This document shows, in pieces, positions 44,363 to 53,769 of a stretch of 64,000 nucleotides of DNA (within the stretch, counting starts at the first letter, position 1; each line of letters starts with the position of its first letter). Source of the DNA: Breoghania sp963678585 (GTDB taxonomy: Bacteria; Pseudomonadota; Alphaproteobacteria; Rhizobiales; Stappiaceae); assembly GCA_963678585.2 (NCBI GenBank), contig CAXXGA010000002.1, positions 930,001-994,000 on the forward strand. The letters run 5' to 3'. The translations under genes and the position numbers were made by a program. The notes under the pieces are model-generated. The model was not told the origin of the DNA, did no database searches, and saw only the letters and a list, made by a program, of their open reading frames with translations.

Positions 44363-44394
44363 GTGTGCACCCGAAAAGGGAAGGGGGCACACCG
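44363..44394 (+). promoter_or_regulatory. Hairpin in the nuoI-nuoJ spacer
   Basis: The 105-bp spacer is unusually long for this operon and contains GGTGTGC (44363-44369) / GCACACC (44388-44394) with an inner CCC-GAAAA-GGG. No U-run; a processing or stability element is the simplest reading. Confidence 0.35.
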
Positions 44395-44428
44395 GCAAAC
44401 GAGACAAGGCCTACAGGGGCGCACCGAG

Positions 44429-45043
44429 ATGATCCTTCACGCATTCTTCTTCTACCTGTTTGCCGCGGTGACGGTGGCCTCGGCCTTGATGGTCATCTCG
44501 TCACGCAATCCCGTGCATTCGGTGCTGTTCCTGATCCTGGCTTTCGTCAATGCGGCCGGGCTCTTCCTGATGCTGGGCGCGGAGTTCCTCGCGCTGATCC
44601 TGATCGTGGTCTATGTAGGCGCGGTCGCGGTGCTGTTCCTGTTCGTGGTGATGATGCTCGACGTGGATTTCGCCGAGCTGCGCCAGGGCTTCCTTCAGTA
44701 CCTGCCGGTCGGCGCACTGGTCGGGCTGGTGCTTCTGGTGGAACTTCTGGTGGTGCTGGGCGGCTGGCATATTTCCGCCGAGGTCGTCGCCAATCCGGTG
44801 AACCCCATTCCCGCGCTCTCGGAGATGTCCAACACCGAGGCCATCGGCGCGGTGCTCTACACCAAGTACATCTTCTTCTTCCAGATCTCCGGCCTCGTGC
44901 TGCTGGTGGCGATGATCGGCGCCATCGTGCTCACGCTCCGGCACAAGTCCTTTGCCCGCCGCCAGAACATCGCGGAGCAGGTGGCGCGCGATCCCAACAC
45001 GGCCATCGAGGTCCGCAAGGTGGAATCCGGCAAGGGCATCTAA
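44429..45043 (+). CDS. nuoJ: NADH-quinone oxidoreductase subunit J
   Basis: Membrane subunit of 204 residues with five predicted helices. ISSRNPVHSVLFLILAFVNAAGLF and the pi-bulge helix LILIVVYVGAVAVLFLFVVMML are family hallmarks (quoted here as the core VVYVGAVAVLF). I start at ATG 44429, preceded by a short ribosome-binding site; an in-frame GTG at 44363 would add a basic, non-conserved leader that lies in the spacer hairpin. Confidence 0.94.
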   Translation: MILHAFFFYLFAAVTVASALMVISSRNPVHSVLFLILAFVNAAGLFLMLGAEFLALILIVVYVGAVAVLFLFVVMMLDVDFAELRQGFLQYLPVGALVGLVLLVELLVVLGGWHISAEVVANPVNPIPALSEMSNTEAIGAVLYTKYIFFFQISGLVLLVAMIGAIVLTLRHKSFARRQNIAEQVARDPNTAIEVRKVESGKGI

Positions 45044-45053
45044 CGAATTCGAA

Positions 45054-45109
45054 CGGCGGCGGGGGCCGCCGCTGAGACAAGGTCAATGCGAACGGTGGTC
45101 CGGCCACCG
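45054..45109 (+). promoter_or_regulatory. Two hairpins in the nuoJ-nuoK spacer
   Basis: CGGCGGC (45054-45060) / GCCGCCG (45065-45071) with a GGGG loop, then CGGTGG (45093-45098) / CCACCG (45104-45109). Like the nuoI-nuoJ spacer, this 114-bp gap is longer than elsewhere in the operon. No U-run follows. Confidence 0.35.
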
Positions 45110-45157
45110 CGAGGCGCGAAAAGCAAAGAGGGACGGATCACCGTCAGGGCGAAGACA

Positions 45158-45466
45158 ATGGAAATCGGACTGTCACATTATCTTTCCGTTGCAGCGATCC
45201 TGTTCACGCTCGGCGTGTTCGGCATCTTCCTGAACCGCAAGAACGTCATCATCATCCTGATGTCGGTCGAGCTTCTGCTGCTCGCCGTGAACATCAACCT
45301 GGTGGCCTTCTCACACTATCTCGGCGATCTCGTCGGTCAGATCTTCGCGCTGCTGGTCCTCACGGTCGCAGCCGCAGAAGCGGCCATCGGCCTCGCCATT
45401 CTCGTCGTCTTCTTCCGCAACCGCGGCTCTATCGCGGTTGAGGACATCAACCTGATGAAAGGCTAA
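45158..45466 (+). CDS. nuoK: NADH-quinone oxidoreductase subunit K
   Basis: Three-helix membrane subunit of 102 residues homologous to MrpC. The conserved glutamates sit in VIIILMSVELLLLAVNINL (TM2) and AAAEAAIGLAILVVFFR (TM3), part of the E-channel. The chosen start ATG 45158 gives MEIGLSHYLSVAAILF, the normal N-terminus. It ends 6 bp before nuoL. Confidence 0.95.
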   Translation: MEIGLSHYLSVAAILFTLGVFGIFLNRKNVIIILMSVELLLLAVNINLVAFSHYLGDLVGQIFALLVLTVAAAEAAIGLAILVVFFRNRGSIAVEDINLMKG

Positions 45467-45472
45467 CGCGGC

Positions 45473-47443
45473 ATGTACACGGCAATCGTCCTGCTGCCGC
45501 TCCTGGGCTTCCTGGTTGCGGGCATCTTCGGTCGCAAGATCGGCGACAAGGCATCGGAATACATCACTTCCGGCCTTCTGATCGTCTCTGCGCTGCTGTC
45601 CTGGATCGCATTCTTCTCCGTGGGCTACGGCGAAAGCGAAACGCTGATCGTTCCCATCGCGACCTGGATTTCCTCCGGCTCGCTCGATGTGCAATGGGCG
45701 CTGCGCGTGGACACGCTCACCGTCGTGATGCTGGTCGTGGTCAACACGATCTCCGCGCTGGTGCACGTCTATTCCATCGGCTACATGCACCACGATCCGA
45801 ACCGCGCGCGCTTTTTCGCCTATCTGTCGTTCTTCACCTTCACGATGCTGATGCTGGTGACCGCCGACAATCTGGTTCAGATGTTCTTCGGCTGGGAAGG
45901 CGTGGGTCTTGCCTCCTATCTGCTGATCGGTTTCTGGAACCAGAGGCCGTCGGCCAATGCGGCCGCGATGAAGGCCTTCGTCGTCAACCGTGTCGGCGAC
46001 TTCGGCTTCCTGCTGGGCATCTTCGGCATCTACTATCTCTTCGACACGGTGAACCTTGGCACCGTCTTCGCCAACGCGCAGGGCTTCGTTGAAGCCGGTG
46101 CCGACGGCGCGATGCCGGTGCTGACGTTCCTCGGCGCGCCCTACGATGCGTCCTCCGCCATGACCGTGGTCTGCCTGCTGCTCTTCATGGGCGCGATGGG
46201 CAAGTCGGCGCAGTTCCTGCTGCACACATGGCTGCCGGACGCCATGGAAGGTCCGACGCCGGTCTCAGCCCTCATCCACGCCGCCACCATGGTCACCGCC
46301 GGTGTCTTCATGGTCGCGCGCCTGTCGCCGCTGTTCGAGCTGTCCCACACCGCGCTCACCGTGGTTACGCTGGTCGGCGGTACGACCGCGTTCTTTGCGG
46401 CGACGATCGGCCTGGTGCAGACCGACATCAAGCGCGTCATCGCCTATTCGACCTGTTCGCAGCTCGGCTACATGTTCGTGGCGCTGGGCGTCGGCGCTTA
46501 CGGGGCGGGCGTCTTCCACCTCTTCACGCACGCCTTCTTCAAGGCGCTTCTGTTCCTCGGCGCAGGCTCCGTCATTCACGCGGTCTCCGACGAGCAGGAC
46601 ATGCGCAAGATGGGCGGTCTGAGGAAGCATATTCCGCTCACCTACTGGATGATGATTGTCGGCACGCTGGCGCTGACCGGCTTCCCGCTGACGGCAGGCT
46701 ACTTCTCCAAGGACGCCATCATCGAGTCTGCCTTCGTGGGCGAGAACCCGTTTGCCGAATACGCCTTCTGGATGACGGTGGTGGCCGCTCTGTTCACCTC
46801 CTTCTACTCCTGGCGTCTGATCTTCCTCACCTTCCACGGCAAGCCGCGCGCTTCCGTCGACGTGATGAAGCACGTGCATGAGTCTCCGCCGGTCATGATC
46901 GTGCCGCTCGCCGTCCTCGGCCTCGGTGCGCTGGTCGCAGGCCTCGCCTTCTCCGGCGGCTTCATCGGCCACGGCTACGGCGAATTCTGGAAGAGCGCGC
47001 TCTTCACGTCGGCCGAGAACAACGTGCTGGAAGAAATGCACCACGTTCCGTTGTGGGTGAAGGCGTCGCCCTTCGTGATGATGGTGCTCGGCGCGGTGGT
47101 CGCCTGGTACTTCTACATAAAGGCGCCGGATGCGCCGAAGCGTCTGGCCGCGCGCCATGACGGGCTCTACAAGTTCCTGCTCAACAAGTGGTACTTCGAC
47201 GAGCTTTACGACTTCCTGTTCGTGCGCCCGGCCATGAAAATCGGCCGGATCCTGTGGAAGCGGGGCGACGGGGACGTCATCGACGGCTGCGGTCCCGACG
47301 GTATCGCCAGCGTGGTTCAGGTCGTGACCGCCCGCGTGATCCGTCTCCAGACCGGCTACATCTATCACTATGCCTTCGCGATGCTGATCGGCGTTGCAGC
47401 ACTTGTTACCTGGACCATGTTTGCGGGCGGGGGAGCTCACTGA
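45473..47443 (+). CDS. nuoL: NADH-quinone oxidoreductase subunit L
   Basis: Antiporter-like proton-pumping subunit of 656 residues at the tip of the membrane arm, with about 16 helices and the long lateral helix at the C-terminus. Hallmarks include FFGWEGVGLASYLLIGFW with the key glutamate, HTWLPDAMEGPTPVSALIHAATMV, and IKRVIAYSTCSQLGYM. Its TGA overlaps the nuoM ATG by one base (TGATG), indicating translational coupling. Confidence 0.96.
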   Translation: MYTAIVLLPLLGFLVAGIFGRKIGDKASEYITSGLLIVSALLSWIAFFSVGYGESETLIVPIATWISSGSLDVQWALRVDTLTVVMLVVVNTISALVHVYSIGYMHHDPNRARFFAYLSFFTFTMLMLVTADNLVQMFFGWEGVGLASYLLIGFWNQRPSANAAAMKAFVVNRVGDFGFLLGIFGIYYLFDTVNLGTVFANAQGFVEAGADGAMPVLTFLGAPYDASSAMTVVCLLLFMGAMGKSAQFLLHTWLPDAMEGPTPVSALIHAATMVTAGVFMVARLSPLFELSHTALTVVTLVGGTTAFFAATIGLVQTDIKRVIAYSTCSQLGYMFVALGVGAYGAGVFHLFTHAFFKALLFLGAGSVIHAVSDEQDMRKMGGLRKHIPLTYWMMIVGTLALTGFPLTAGYFSKDAIIESAFVGENPFAEYAFWMTVVAALFTSFYSWRLIFLTFHGKPRASVDVMKHVHESPPVMIVPLAVLGLGALVAGLAFSGGFIGHGYGEFWKSALFTSAENNVLEEMHHVPLWVKASPFVMMVLGAVVAWYFYIKAPDAPKRLAARHDGLYKFLLNKWYFDELYDFLFVRPAMKIGRILWKRGDGDVIDGCGPDGIASVVQVVTARVIRLQTGYIYHYAFAMLIGVAALVTWTMFAGGGAH

Positions 47444-48960
47444 TGAACGACTGGCCGCTGCTTACAATCGTCACGGTGCTGCCGCTGGTAGGCGCATTGT
47501 TCGTCCTCGTCGTGCAAGGCGATGACGACAACGCCAAGAAGAACATGCGCATGGTGGCGCTGCTGACGACGGGCTTCACCTTCCTCGTCTCGCTGTTCAT
47601 CTGGGCGGGTTTCGATCCCTCGAACCCCGGCTTCCAGATGATCGACAGCGTGGAGTGGCTGGATGGCGCCATCGGCTACAAGATGGGCGTGGACGGCATC
47701 TCGATGCTGTTCGTCATCCTCACCACCTTCCTGATGCCCTTCTGCATTCTCGCTAGCTGGAACTCGGTCCAGAAGCGGGTGAAGGAATATCTGATCGCCT
47801 TCCTCGTGCTGGAAGCGCTGATGATCGGCGTCTTCTGCGCGCTCGATCTGCTGGTCTTCTACATCTTCTTCGAAGCCGGCCTGATCCCGATGTTCCTGAT
47901 CATCGGCGTGTGGGGCGGACAGCGCCGCGTCTATGCGAGCTTCAAGTTCTTCCTTTACACGCTGACCGGCTCGCTGCTGATGCTGATCGCCGTCATGGCG
48001 ATGTACTGGGACGCGCAGACGACGGACATTCAGGTCCTGCTGGATCATTCCTTCTCCGCGAACATGCAGTTCTGGCTATGGATCGCGTTCTTCGCCTCCT
48101 TTGCGGTGAAGATGCCGATGTGGCCGGTCCACACCTGGTTGCCCGATGCGCACGTGGAAGCGCCGACGGCGGGCTCGGTCATTCTGGCGGGCATCCTGCT
48201 GAAGATGGGCGGCTATGGCTTCCTGCGCTTCTCGCTGCCGATGTTCCCGGTTGCCTCCGCCGACTTCGCACCCTTCGTCTATACGCTGTCGGTTGTCGCC
48301 ATCGTCTACACCTCGCTGGTGGCGCTGGCGCAGGAAGACATCAAGAAGCTGATCGCCTATTCCTCCGTCGCCCACATGGGCTACGTGACCATGGGCATCT
48401 TCACCATGACCGAGCAGGGCGTGCAGGGCGGCATCTTCCAGATGCTCTCCCACGGTATCGTCGCCTCCGCGCTCTTCCTCTGCGTGGGCGTCATCTATGA
48501 CCGGATGCACACCCGCGAGATTTCGGCCTATGGCGGTCTCGTGAACCGGATGCCCTGGTACGCGATGGCTTTCATGATCTTCACGATGGCGAATGTCGGC
48601 CTGCCGGGCACCTCCGGCTTCATCGGCGAATTCCTGACGCTCATGGGGGCCTTCCAGGCCAATACCTGGGTGGCGTTCGCCGCCGCGACGGGCGTTATCC
48701 TGTCGGCGTGCTACGCCCTCTATCTCTATCGCCGGGTGATCTTCGGATCTCTGGAGAAGGAAAGCCTGAAGACGATCCTCGATCTGTCGATGCGCGAGAA
48801 GGTCATTCTGGTGCCCATGATCGCGCTGACAATCCTCTTCGGCTTCTACCCGGCCCCGATCCTCGACGTGACGGCCGCTTCGGTCGACAATCTGATCACC
48901 AACTATCACGCAGCGCTTGAAGTGGCCCAGAAGACCGCCGCGCTTGTCGTGGTGCAGTAG
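47443..48960 (+). CDS. nuoM: NADH-quinone oxidoreductase subunit M
   Basis: Second antiporter-like subunit, 505 residues, about 14 helices. The channel glutamate is in FYIFFEAGLIPMFLIIGVWG, the lysine helix in KMPMWPVHTWLPDAHVEAP, and EDIKKLIAYSSVAHMGYV is present. The start is the ATG in TGATG at the nuoL stop. nuoN follows 12 bp after its stop. Confidence 0.96.
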   Translation: MNDWPLLTIVTVLPLVGALFVLVVQGDDDNAKKNMRMVALLTTGFTFLVSLFIWAGFDPSNPGFQMIDSVEWLDGAIGYKMGVDGISMLFVILTTFLMPFCILASWNSVQKRVKEYLIAFLVLEALMIGVFCALDLLVFYIFFEAGLIPMFLIIGVWGGQRRVYASFKFFLYTLTGSLLMLIAVMAMYWDAQTTDIQVLLDHSFSANMQFWLWIAFFASFAVKMPMWPVHTWLPDAHVEAPTAGSVILAGILLKMGGYGFLRFSLPMFPVASADFAPFVYTLSVVAIVYTSLVALAQEDIKKLIAYSSVAHMGYVTMGIFTMTEQGVQGGIFQMLSHGIVASALFLCVGVIYDRMHTREISAYGGLVNRMPWYAMAFMIFTMANVGLPGTSGFIGEFLTLMGAFQANTWVAFAAATGVILSACYALYLYRRVIFGSLEKESLKTILDLSMREKVILVPMIALTILFGFYPAPILDVTAASVDNLITNYHAALEVAQKTAALVVVQ

Positions 48961-48972
48961 AGCAGAACCACG

Positions 48973-50415
48973 ATGCAGCCTGAGCTCATTCTCATGCCCG
49001 ATCTGATGCCGGCTCTGCCGGAACTGTTTCTCGCCGCCGGTGCGCTGGTGCTGTTGATGATCGGCGCTTTCGGCGGCGAACGATCCACCCCGGTCGTCAC
49101 CGGCATGTCGGCCGCGCTGATCGCGCTCACCGCGGTCATCGTGATCGCCATGCCCGCGGACGGCCAGATGTTCGGCGGGGCATTCGTGCAGGACGCCTTT
49201 GCGCAGTACCTGAAGGTTCTCTCGCTGATCGGCTCCGGTCTGGCGATTGCCATGTCGGTTGCCTACGGACGGCTGGAGCGGTTCGAGCGGTTCGAGTATC
49301 CGGTGCTGATCGTGCTCGGCACGCTCGGCATGATGCTGCTGATTTCGGCGACCGATCTCATCGCCGTCTATCTCGGCCTCGAACTGATGAGCCTGTCGCT
49401 CTATGTCGTGGCCGCGATCAACCGCGATTCCGTACGCTCCACAGAAGCGGGCCTGAAATATTTCGTCCTCGGCGCGCTGTCCTCCGGCATGCTGCTTTAC
49501 GGCATGTCGCTGGTCTACGGCTTCACCGGCCAGACGAGCTTCGCCGGGATCACCGAAACGCTGGCAGCCAATGGCGGGTCGCTCGGCCTGACCTTCGGCC
49601 TCGTCTTCATGCTGGCCGGCATGGTCTTCAAGATCTCCGCCGTTCCCTTCCACATGTGGACGCCGGACGTCTATGAAGGCGCGCCGACGCCGGTCACCGC
49701 CTATTTTGCCGCCGCCCCGAAGGTTGCGGCCATGGCCGTGATCACCCGCGTGGTGATCACCGGTTTCGAGCCGGTCGCCGCCGAATGGCAGCAGGTTCTG
49801 GCCTTCGTTTCCATCGCCTCCATGGTGCTGGGTGCCTTCGCCGCCATCGGCCAGACCAACATCAAGCGTCTGATGGCCTATTCCTCCATCGGTCACATGG
49901 GCTATGCGTTGGTTGGCCTCGTGGCGGGCAGCCAGTCGGGTGTTTCCGGCGTGATCGTCTACATGTCGGTCTATCTGGCCATGACGCTCGGCACCTTCGC
50001 CTGCATCCTCGCCATGCGCCGCAAGGAAGGCATGGTGGAGGATATCGCCGATCTCTCCGGCCTGTCGCGCACCAACCCGCTGATGGCATTCCTGCTGGCC
50101 GCGCTGATGTTCTCGCTGGCCGGTATTCCGCCGCTTGCAGGCTTCTTCGGAAAGTTCTTCGTCTTCCGTGCCGCGGTCGAGGCGGAGTTCTACGCGCTGG
50201 CCGTGATCGGCGTGCTCGCGAGTGCGGTGAGCGCCTTCTATTACCTGCGTATCGTCAAGGTGATGTATTTCGACGAGCCCGTCACCGGCTTCGTGCCGAT
50301 GCCGAGCGAGCTGAAGGTCATCCTCGGCGCTTCCGGTATTTTCGTGATCTTCTTCGTCCTCTTCGCCGGTCCGCTTGGCGGCGCCGCCGACGTGGCTGCA
50401 CAGGCGTTCTTCTAG
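48973..50415 (+). CDS. nuoN: NADH-quinone oxidoreductase subunit N
   Basis: Third antiporter-like subunit, 480 residues, about 14 helices. ISATDLIAVYLGLELMSLSLY contains the conserved glutamate region, and KISAVPFHMWTPDVYEGAPTP and NIKRLMAYSSIGHMGYAL are family motifs. It is the last nuo gene; birA starts three bases after its stop, so the transcript very likely continues. Confidence 0.96.
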   Translation: MQPELILMPDLMPALPELFLAAGALVLLMIGAFGGERSTPVVTGMSAALIALTAVIVIAMPADGQMFGGAFVQDAFAQYLKVLSLIGSGLAIAMSVAYGRLERFERFEYPVLIVLGTLGMMLLISATDLIAVYLGLELMSLSLYVVAAINRDSVRSTEAGLKYFVLGALSSGMLLYGMSLVYGFTGQTSFAGITETLAANGGSLGLTFGLVFMLAGMVFKISAVPFHMWTPDVYEGAPTPVTAYFAAAPKVAAMAVITRVVITGFEPVAAEWQQVLAFVSIASMVLGAFAAIGQTNIKRLMAYSSIGHMGYALVGLVAGSQSGVSGVIVYMSVYLAMTLGTFACILAMRRKEGMVEDIADLSGLSRTNPLMAFLLAALMFSLAGIPPLAGFFGKFFVFRAAVEAEFYALAVIGVLASAVSAFYYLRIVKVMYFDEPVTGFVPMPSELKVILGASGIFVIFFVLFAGPLGGAADVAAQAFF

Positions 50416-50418
50416 GCA

Positions 50419-51222
50419 GTGACGACAAGGGACGGGAAAGCCTGGGGGCAGGCGATCGGGGCAGCGCCGGGTTACCGGCGCGCGCATGAAGAGACGGTCG
50501 GATCGACGAACGCGGAAGCTTTCATGGCCGCCCGCGACGGCGATCCGGGCGGGCTCTGGGTCACGGCTTCCACACAGAACGCAGGACGCGGTCGCCGCGG
50601 CCGGACGTGGGTGTCGGAGCGCGGCAACCTCTATGCTTCCCTTCTGCTGATCGATCCTTGCGAACCCGCGCGCATGGGCGAGTTGCCGATGGTGTGCTGC
50701 GTGGCACTTGCCGAAGCGGTGGAAGCGGCGACCGGACGGCTCGGCTGGGTCTCGCTCAAATGGCCGAACGATCTCCTGATCGAGGGTGCGAAGATCTCTG
50801 GCATCCTGCTTGAGTCGGAACAATTGCCCTACGGGCGCATGGCGATTGCCGCCGGTTTCGGCGTCAACTGCAACCACCATCCCGACAACGCCCATTATGC
50901 GACAACCGACTTTGCGGCCCTTGGGTATCGCATTGCGCCGAGCGATCTTTTCGTTCACCTCGCCGGTGCGGTATCGCGTTGTCTGGCGCAATGGGCGGGC
51001 GGCATAGGGTTCGAGGAAATCCGTTCCGCGTGGCTGAAGCGTTGCGTCGGGATCGGCGCTCCGGTAACAGTGCGGCTTCCGGACCGCGAAATTGACGGCA
51101 TTTTCGCCTCGCTCGATGCGCAGGGCCGGCTACTTCTGGAGACATCCTCTGGAACCATGACGATTTCCGCCGGCGATGTGTTTTTTCCAACCGCGCCCGG
51201 CCGGAACGAGGAGAAGATATGA
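50419..51222 (+). CDS. birA: Biotin-[acetyl-CoA-carboxylase] ligase
   Basis: Biotin protein ligase of 267 residues that activates biotin to biotinyl-AMP and attaches it to carboxylases. The adenylate loop is GRGRRGRTWVS, the substrate helix begins at ETVGSTNAEA, and KWPNDLLIEGAKISGILLE is the catalytic lysine region. It lacks the N-terminal helix-turn-helix of E. coli BirA, so it is the monofunctional (class I) type. The start is GTG 50419; no ATG occurs before the conserved core. Its stop overlaps the next ATG by 4 bp (ATGA). Confidence 0.9.
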   Translation: MTTRDGKAWGQAIGAAPGYRRAHEETVGSTNAEAFMAARDGDPGGLWVTASTQNAGRGRRGRTWVSERGNLYASLLLIDPCEPARMGELPMVCCVALAEAVEAATGRLGWVSLKWPNDLLIEGAKISGILLESEQLPYGRMAIAAGFGVNCNHHPDNAHYATTDFAALGYRIAPSDLFVHLAGAVSRCLAQWAGGIGFEEIRSAWLKRCVGIGAPVTVRLPDREIDGIFASLDAQGRLLLETSSGTMTISAGDVFFPTAPGRNEEKI

Positions 51223-52883
51223 CCGATAAAGCCGAACTTGTATTCTGTCCGCTGGGCGGGGTCGGCGAAATCGGTATGAACATGGGGCTTTACGGCTTCG
51301 GTCCTGCCAATAACCGTACCTGGCTGATGGTCGATTGCGGCGTCAGCTTCGCCGGGCCGGATCTGCCCGGCGTCGACCTGATCATGCCGGATATCCGCTT
51401 CATCGAGGCGGAGCGCAAGAACCTTGCAGGCATCATCATCACCCACGCCCATGAAGACCACTACGGCGCGCTGATGGACCTGTGGCCGCGCCTTGAGGCT
51501 CCGGTCTATTGCACGCCGTTTACTGCGGGTCTCTTGAAGGCGAAGGTCTACGGCCACGGCGGCGTCGATGTGCCGGTGACCGTGGTGGAGCAGGGGAGCC
51601 GCATTCAGGTCGGCCCCTTCGATGTCGAACTGATCGCCATGTCCCATTCGATCCCGGAACCGACGGCACTGGCGATCCGCACCGAATTCGGCACGGTTCT
51701 GCATTCCGGCGACTGGAAGATCGATCCCGAGCCCGGCGTCGGCAAGCCCATTGACGTGAAGCGCCTGCGCGAGATCGGCGATGAGGGCGTTCTGGCGCTC
51801 ATCAGCGATTCAACCAACGCCACACGTGTGGGGGTGAGCCCTTCCGAGGCGGATGTGGCACGTTCGCTCACCGAGATCATCTCCAAGGCCAAGCACCGCG
51901 TGGCGGTGACGACCTTTGCCTCCAATGTCGCCCGCCTGAGGGCCGTGGCGCTGGCCGCAGAGGCCTGCGGGCGCGACGTGGTGGTGATCGGGCGTGCGAT
52001 GAAGCGGACCATCGATGTGGCCTCCGAGCTTGGCTACATGGACGGCATCAAGCCGTTCCTCGACGAGGAAGCCTACGGCTACCTGCCGCGCGACAAGGTC
52101 GTGGCGCTTTGCACCGGCTCGCAAGGCGAGGCGCGCGCAGCCCTTGCCCGCATCGCCAGCGACGATCACCGCGCCATCACGCTCAACTCGGGTGATCTGG
52201 TGATCTTTTCCTCGCGCACAATTCCCGGCAATGAGCGCGAGGTGAACCGGATCATCAACGCGCTCGTTTCCGACGGCATCAACGTGATGACCGACAAGGA
52301 CGGCCTGGTCCATGTTTCCGGCCATCCCCGTCTCGGCGAGATGGAACAGCTTTACGACATGATCCGCCCGAAGATCGCGCTGCCGGTGCACGGCGAGGCG
52401 ATGCATCTGCAGGCCCATGCGCGGTTTGCCCGCAAGCAGGGGGTGAAGACCGTCATCACCGCCTATAACGGCACGATGGTGCGAATTGCGCCCGGCAAGG
52501 CGGAAGCCATCGACGAGGTGCCCGTCGGCCAGATGCTCAAGGATGGCGGCATGCTCGTGGAACCGGAATTCTCCGGCGTTGTGGAGCGTCGCCGCCTCAG
52601 CTTCGGCGGCGTGGTCGTCGGCAGCATCGTGCTCAATTCCTCCGGCGAGATCGTCGCGGATACCGACGTCGCTATAATCGGCGTGCCGGAAGTCGATGAC
52701 GACGGCGACGATTTTGAGGAAATCGTGATCGACGCCATCGAGGGCGCCATCGAGAGCATTCCGCGCAAGCGTCGCCGCGATCCGGAACTGGTGCGCGAGG
52801 CGGCCCGCCGTGCCGCCCGCTCCGCCGTCGTGCAACGTTGGGGCAAGAAGCCGGTATGCAAGATCCTCGTCAGCGTCGTATGA
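51219..52883 (+). CDS. rnj: Ribonuclease J
   Basis: Metallo-beta-lactamase/beta-CASP ribonuclease of 554 residues with endo- and 5'-3' exonuclease activity in mRNA decay and rRNA maturation. The zinc motif is THAHEDHYGAL, preceded by GVGEIGMNM; LHSGDWKIDPEP holds the third histidine region, the beta-CASP domain has SGHPRLGEM and PVHGEAMHLQAHA, and a C-terminal basic domain follows. It overlaps birA by 4 bp. RNase J is present in Rhizobiales alongside RNase E. Confidence 0.93.
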   Translation: MTDKAELVFCPLGGVGEIGMNMGLYGFGPANNRTWLMVDCGVSFAGPDLPGVDLIMPDIRFIEAERKNLAGIIITHAHEDHYGALMDLWPRLEAPVYCTPFTAGLLKAKVYGHGGVDVPVTVVEQGSRIQVGPFDVELIAMSHSIPEPTALAIRTEFGTVLHSGDWKIDPEPGVGKPIDVKRLREIGDEGVLALISDSTNATRVGVSPSEADVARSLTEIISKAKHRVAVTTFASNVARLRAVALAAEACGRDVVVIGRAMKRTIDVASELGYMDGIKPFLDEEAYGYLPRDKVVALCTGSQGEARAALARIASDDHRAITLNSGDLVIFSSRTIPGNEREVNRIINALVSDGINVMTDKDGLVHVSGHPRLGEMEQLYDMIRPKIALPVHGEAMHLQAHARFARKQGVKTVITAYNGTMVRIAPGKAEAIDEVPVGQMLKDGGMLVEPEFSGVVERRRLSFGGVVVGSIVLNSSGEIVADTDVAIIGVPEVDDDGDDFEEIVIDAIEGAIESIPRKRRRDPELVREAARRAARSAVVQRWGKKPVCKILVSVV

Positions 52884-52956
52884 CTATGTATGGCCCGGGA
52901 GACCGGAGGCATTTGTCCGGCAGGTGACAAACCCGGGGGCCTAGCAGGGGGAATAC

Positions 52957-53361
52957 ATGATCGGACGTCTGAACCACGTTGCCATCGCCGTGAAGGATCT
53001 CGAAGCGGCGACCGCCACCTACCGCGATACGCTGGGGGCGAAGGTCTCGCAGGCCACCGCCCAGCCCGAACACGGCGTGACGGTGGTCTTCATCGAACTG
53101 CCCAACACCAAGATCGAGCTTCTGGAACCGCTCGGAGAGGGGTCTCCGATTGCGAAGTTCCTCGAAAAGAACCCCTCGGGCGGTATTCATCACGTCTGCT
53201 ACGAGGTGGATGACATCATCGCCGCGCGCGACGAACTCATGCAGAAGGGCGCGCGGGTGCTGGGCGACGGCGAACCGAAGATCGGCGCGCACGGGAAACC
53301 GGTCCTGTTCCTCCATCCCAAGGATTTCCTCGGGACGCTGACCGAGCTGGAACAGGTCTGA
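52957..53361 (+). CDS. mce: Methylmalonyl-CoA epimerase
   Basis: VOC-superfamily enzyme of 134 residues that interconverts (R)- and (S)-methylmalonyl-CoA in propionate catabolism. The two beta-alpha-beta-beta-beta modules start at NHVAIAVKDLEAA and GGIHHVCYEVDD; metal ligands are His7, a His of GGIHH, and the Glu of LTELEQV at the C-terminus. The gene is 73 bp after rnj, in the usual Rhizobiales position. Confidence 0.92.
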   Translation: MIGRLNHVAIAVKDLEAATATYRDTLGAKVSQATAQPEHGVTVVFIELPNTKIELLEPLGEGSPIAKFLEKNPSGGIHHVCYEVDDIIAARDELMQKGARVLGDGEPKIGAHGKPVLFLHPKDFLGTLTELEQV

Positions 53362-53389
53362 ACGACAAAACGGTCGGGGAGGGCCGCAT

Positions 53390-53674
53390 ATGGGATTCGT
53401 GACCTGGCTCGCGATCTATTTCATCATCTGGTGGGTGACGTTGTTCGCGGTGTTGCCTTTCGGCGTGCGCAGCCAAGAAGAGGCGGGCGGCGAGATTGAA
53501 CCCGGCTCCATGCCAGGCGCACCCGCAAAGCCCCTCATGCTGCGCAAGGTGATCGCCACCACGCTGGTGGCCGCCGTGGTGACGGCGCTCGTCTATTGGG
53601 TCATCACCCAGTCCGGGCTGACCTTCGACGACCTGCCTATGCCGAGCACGCTCAAGAACGGTTCCTATAGCTGA
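53390..53674 (+). CDS. DUF1467 family membrane protein
   Basis: 94 residues, two transmembrane helices (about 3-24 and 53-75) joined by a polar loop with FGVRSQEEAGGE. The N-terminal pattern TWLAIYFIIWWVTLFAVLPFGV identifies DUF1467, found almost only in alphaproteobacteria and usually next to mce and proS, as here. The function is unknown. It starts 28 bp after mce, with GGGGAGGG as ribosome-binding site. Confidence 0.88.
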   Translation: MGFVTWLAIYFIIWWVTLFAVLPFGVRSQEEAGGEIEPGSMPGAPAKPLMLRKVIATTLVAAVVTALVYWVITQSGLTFDDLPMPSTLKNGSYS

Positions 53675-53689
53675 ACGCCAAGGCCGGGC

Positions 53690-53715
53690 GCGGCGCGGGA
53701 CCATGCCCGCGCCGC
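53690..53715 (+). terminator. Hairpin after DUF1467 gene
   Basis: Perfect 10-bp stem GCGGCGCGGG (53690-53699) / CCCGCGCCGC (53706-53715), 6-base loop, 15 bases after the stop. Without a U-run, it may only attenuate. Confidence 0.55.
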
Positions 53716-53734
53716 AATCGACCGCCTATCCTTT

Positions 53735-53759
53735 CCTCTCGAAACGAGGTTTCGTGAGG
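53735..53759 (+). promoter_or_regulatory. Hairpin touching the ribosome-binding site of the next gene
   Basis: CCTCTCGAAAC (53735-53745) pairs with GTTTCGTGAGG (53749-53759), 10 of 11 positions, 3-base loop. The right arm ends inside the GAGGAGGGG ribosome-binding site of the gene that starts with TTG at 53770, so the fold should reduce its translation. Confidence 0.45.
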
Positions 53760-53769
53760 AGGGGATGCA

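Noticed and set aside
48076..50991. A 971-codon open frame on the minus strand opposite nuoM-nuoN-birA
   Set aside because: It is a shadow of GC-rich genes on the plus strand: it spans several intact conserved genes, is rich in His/Arg/Asp as such shadows are, and has no recognisable domain.
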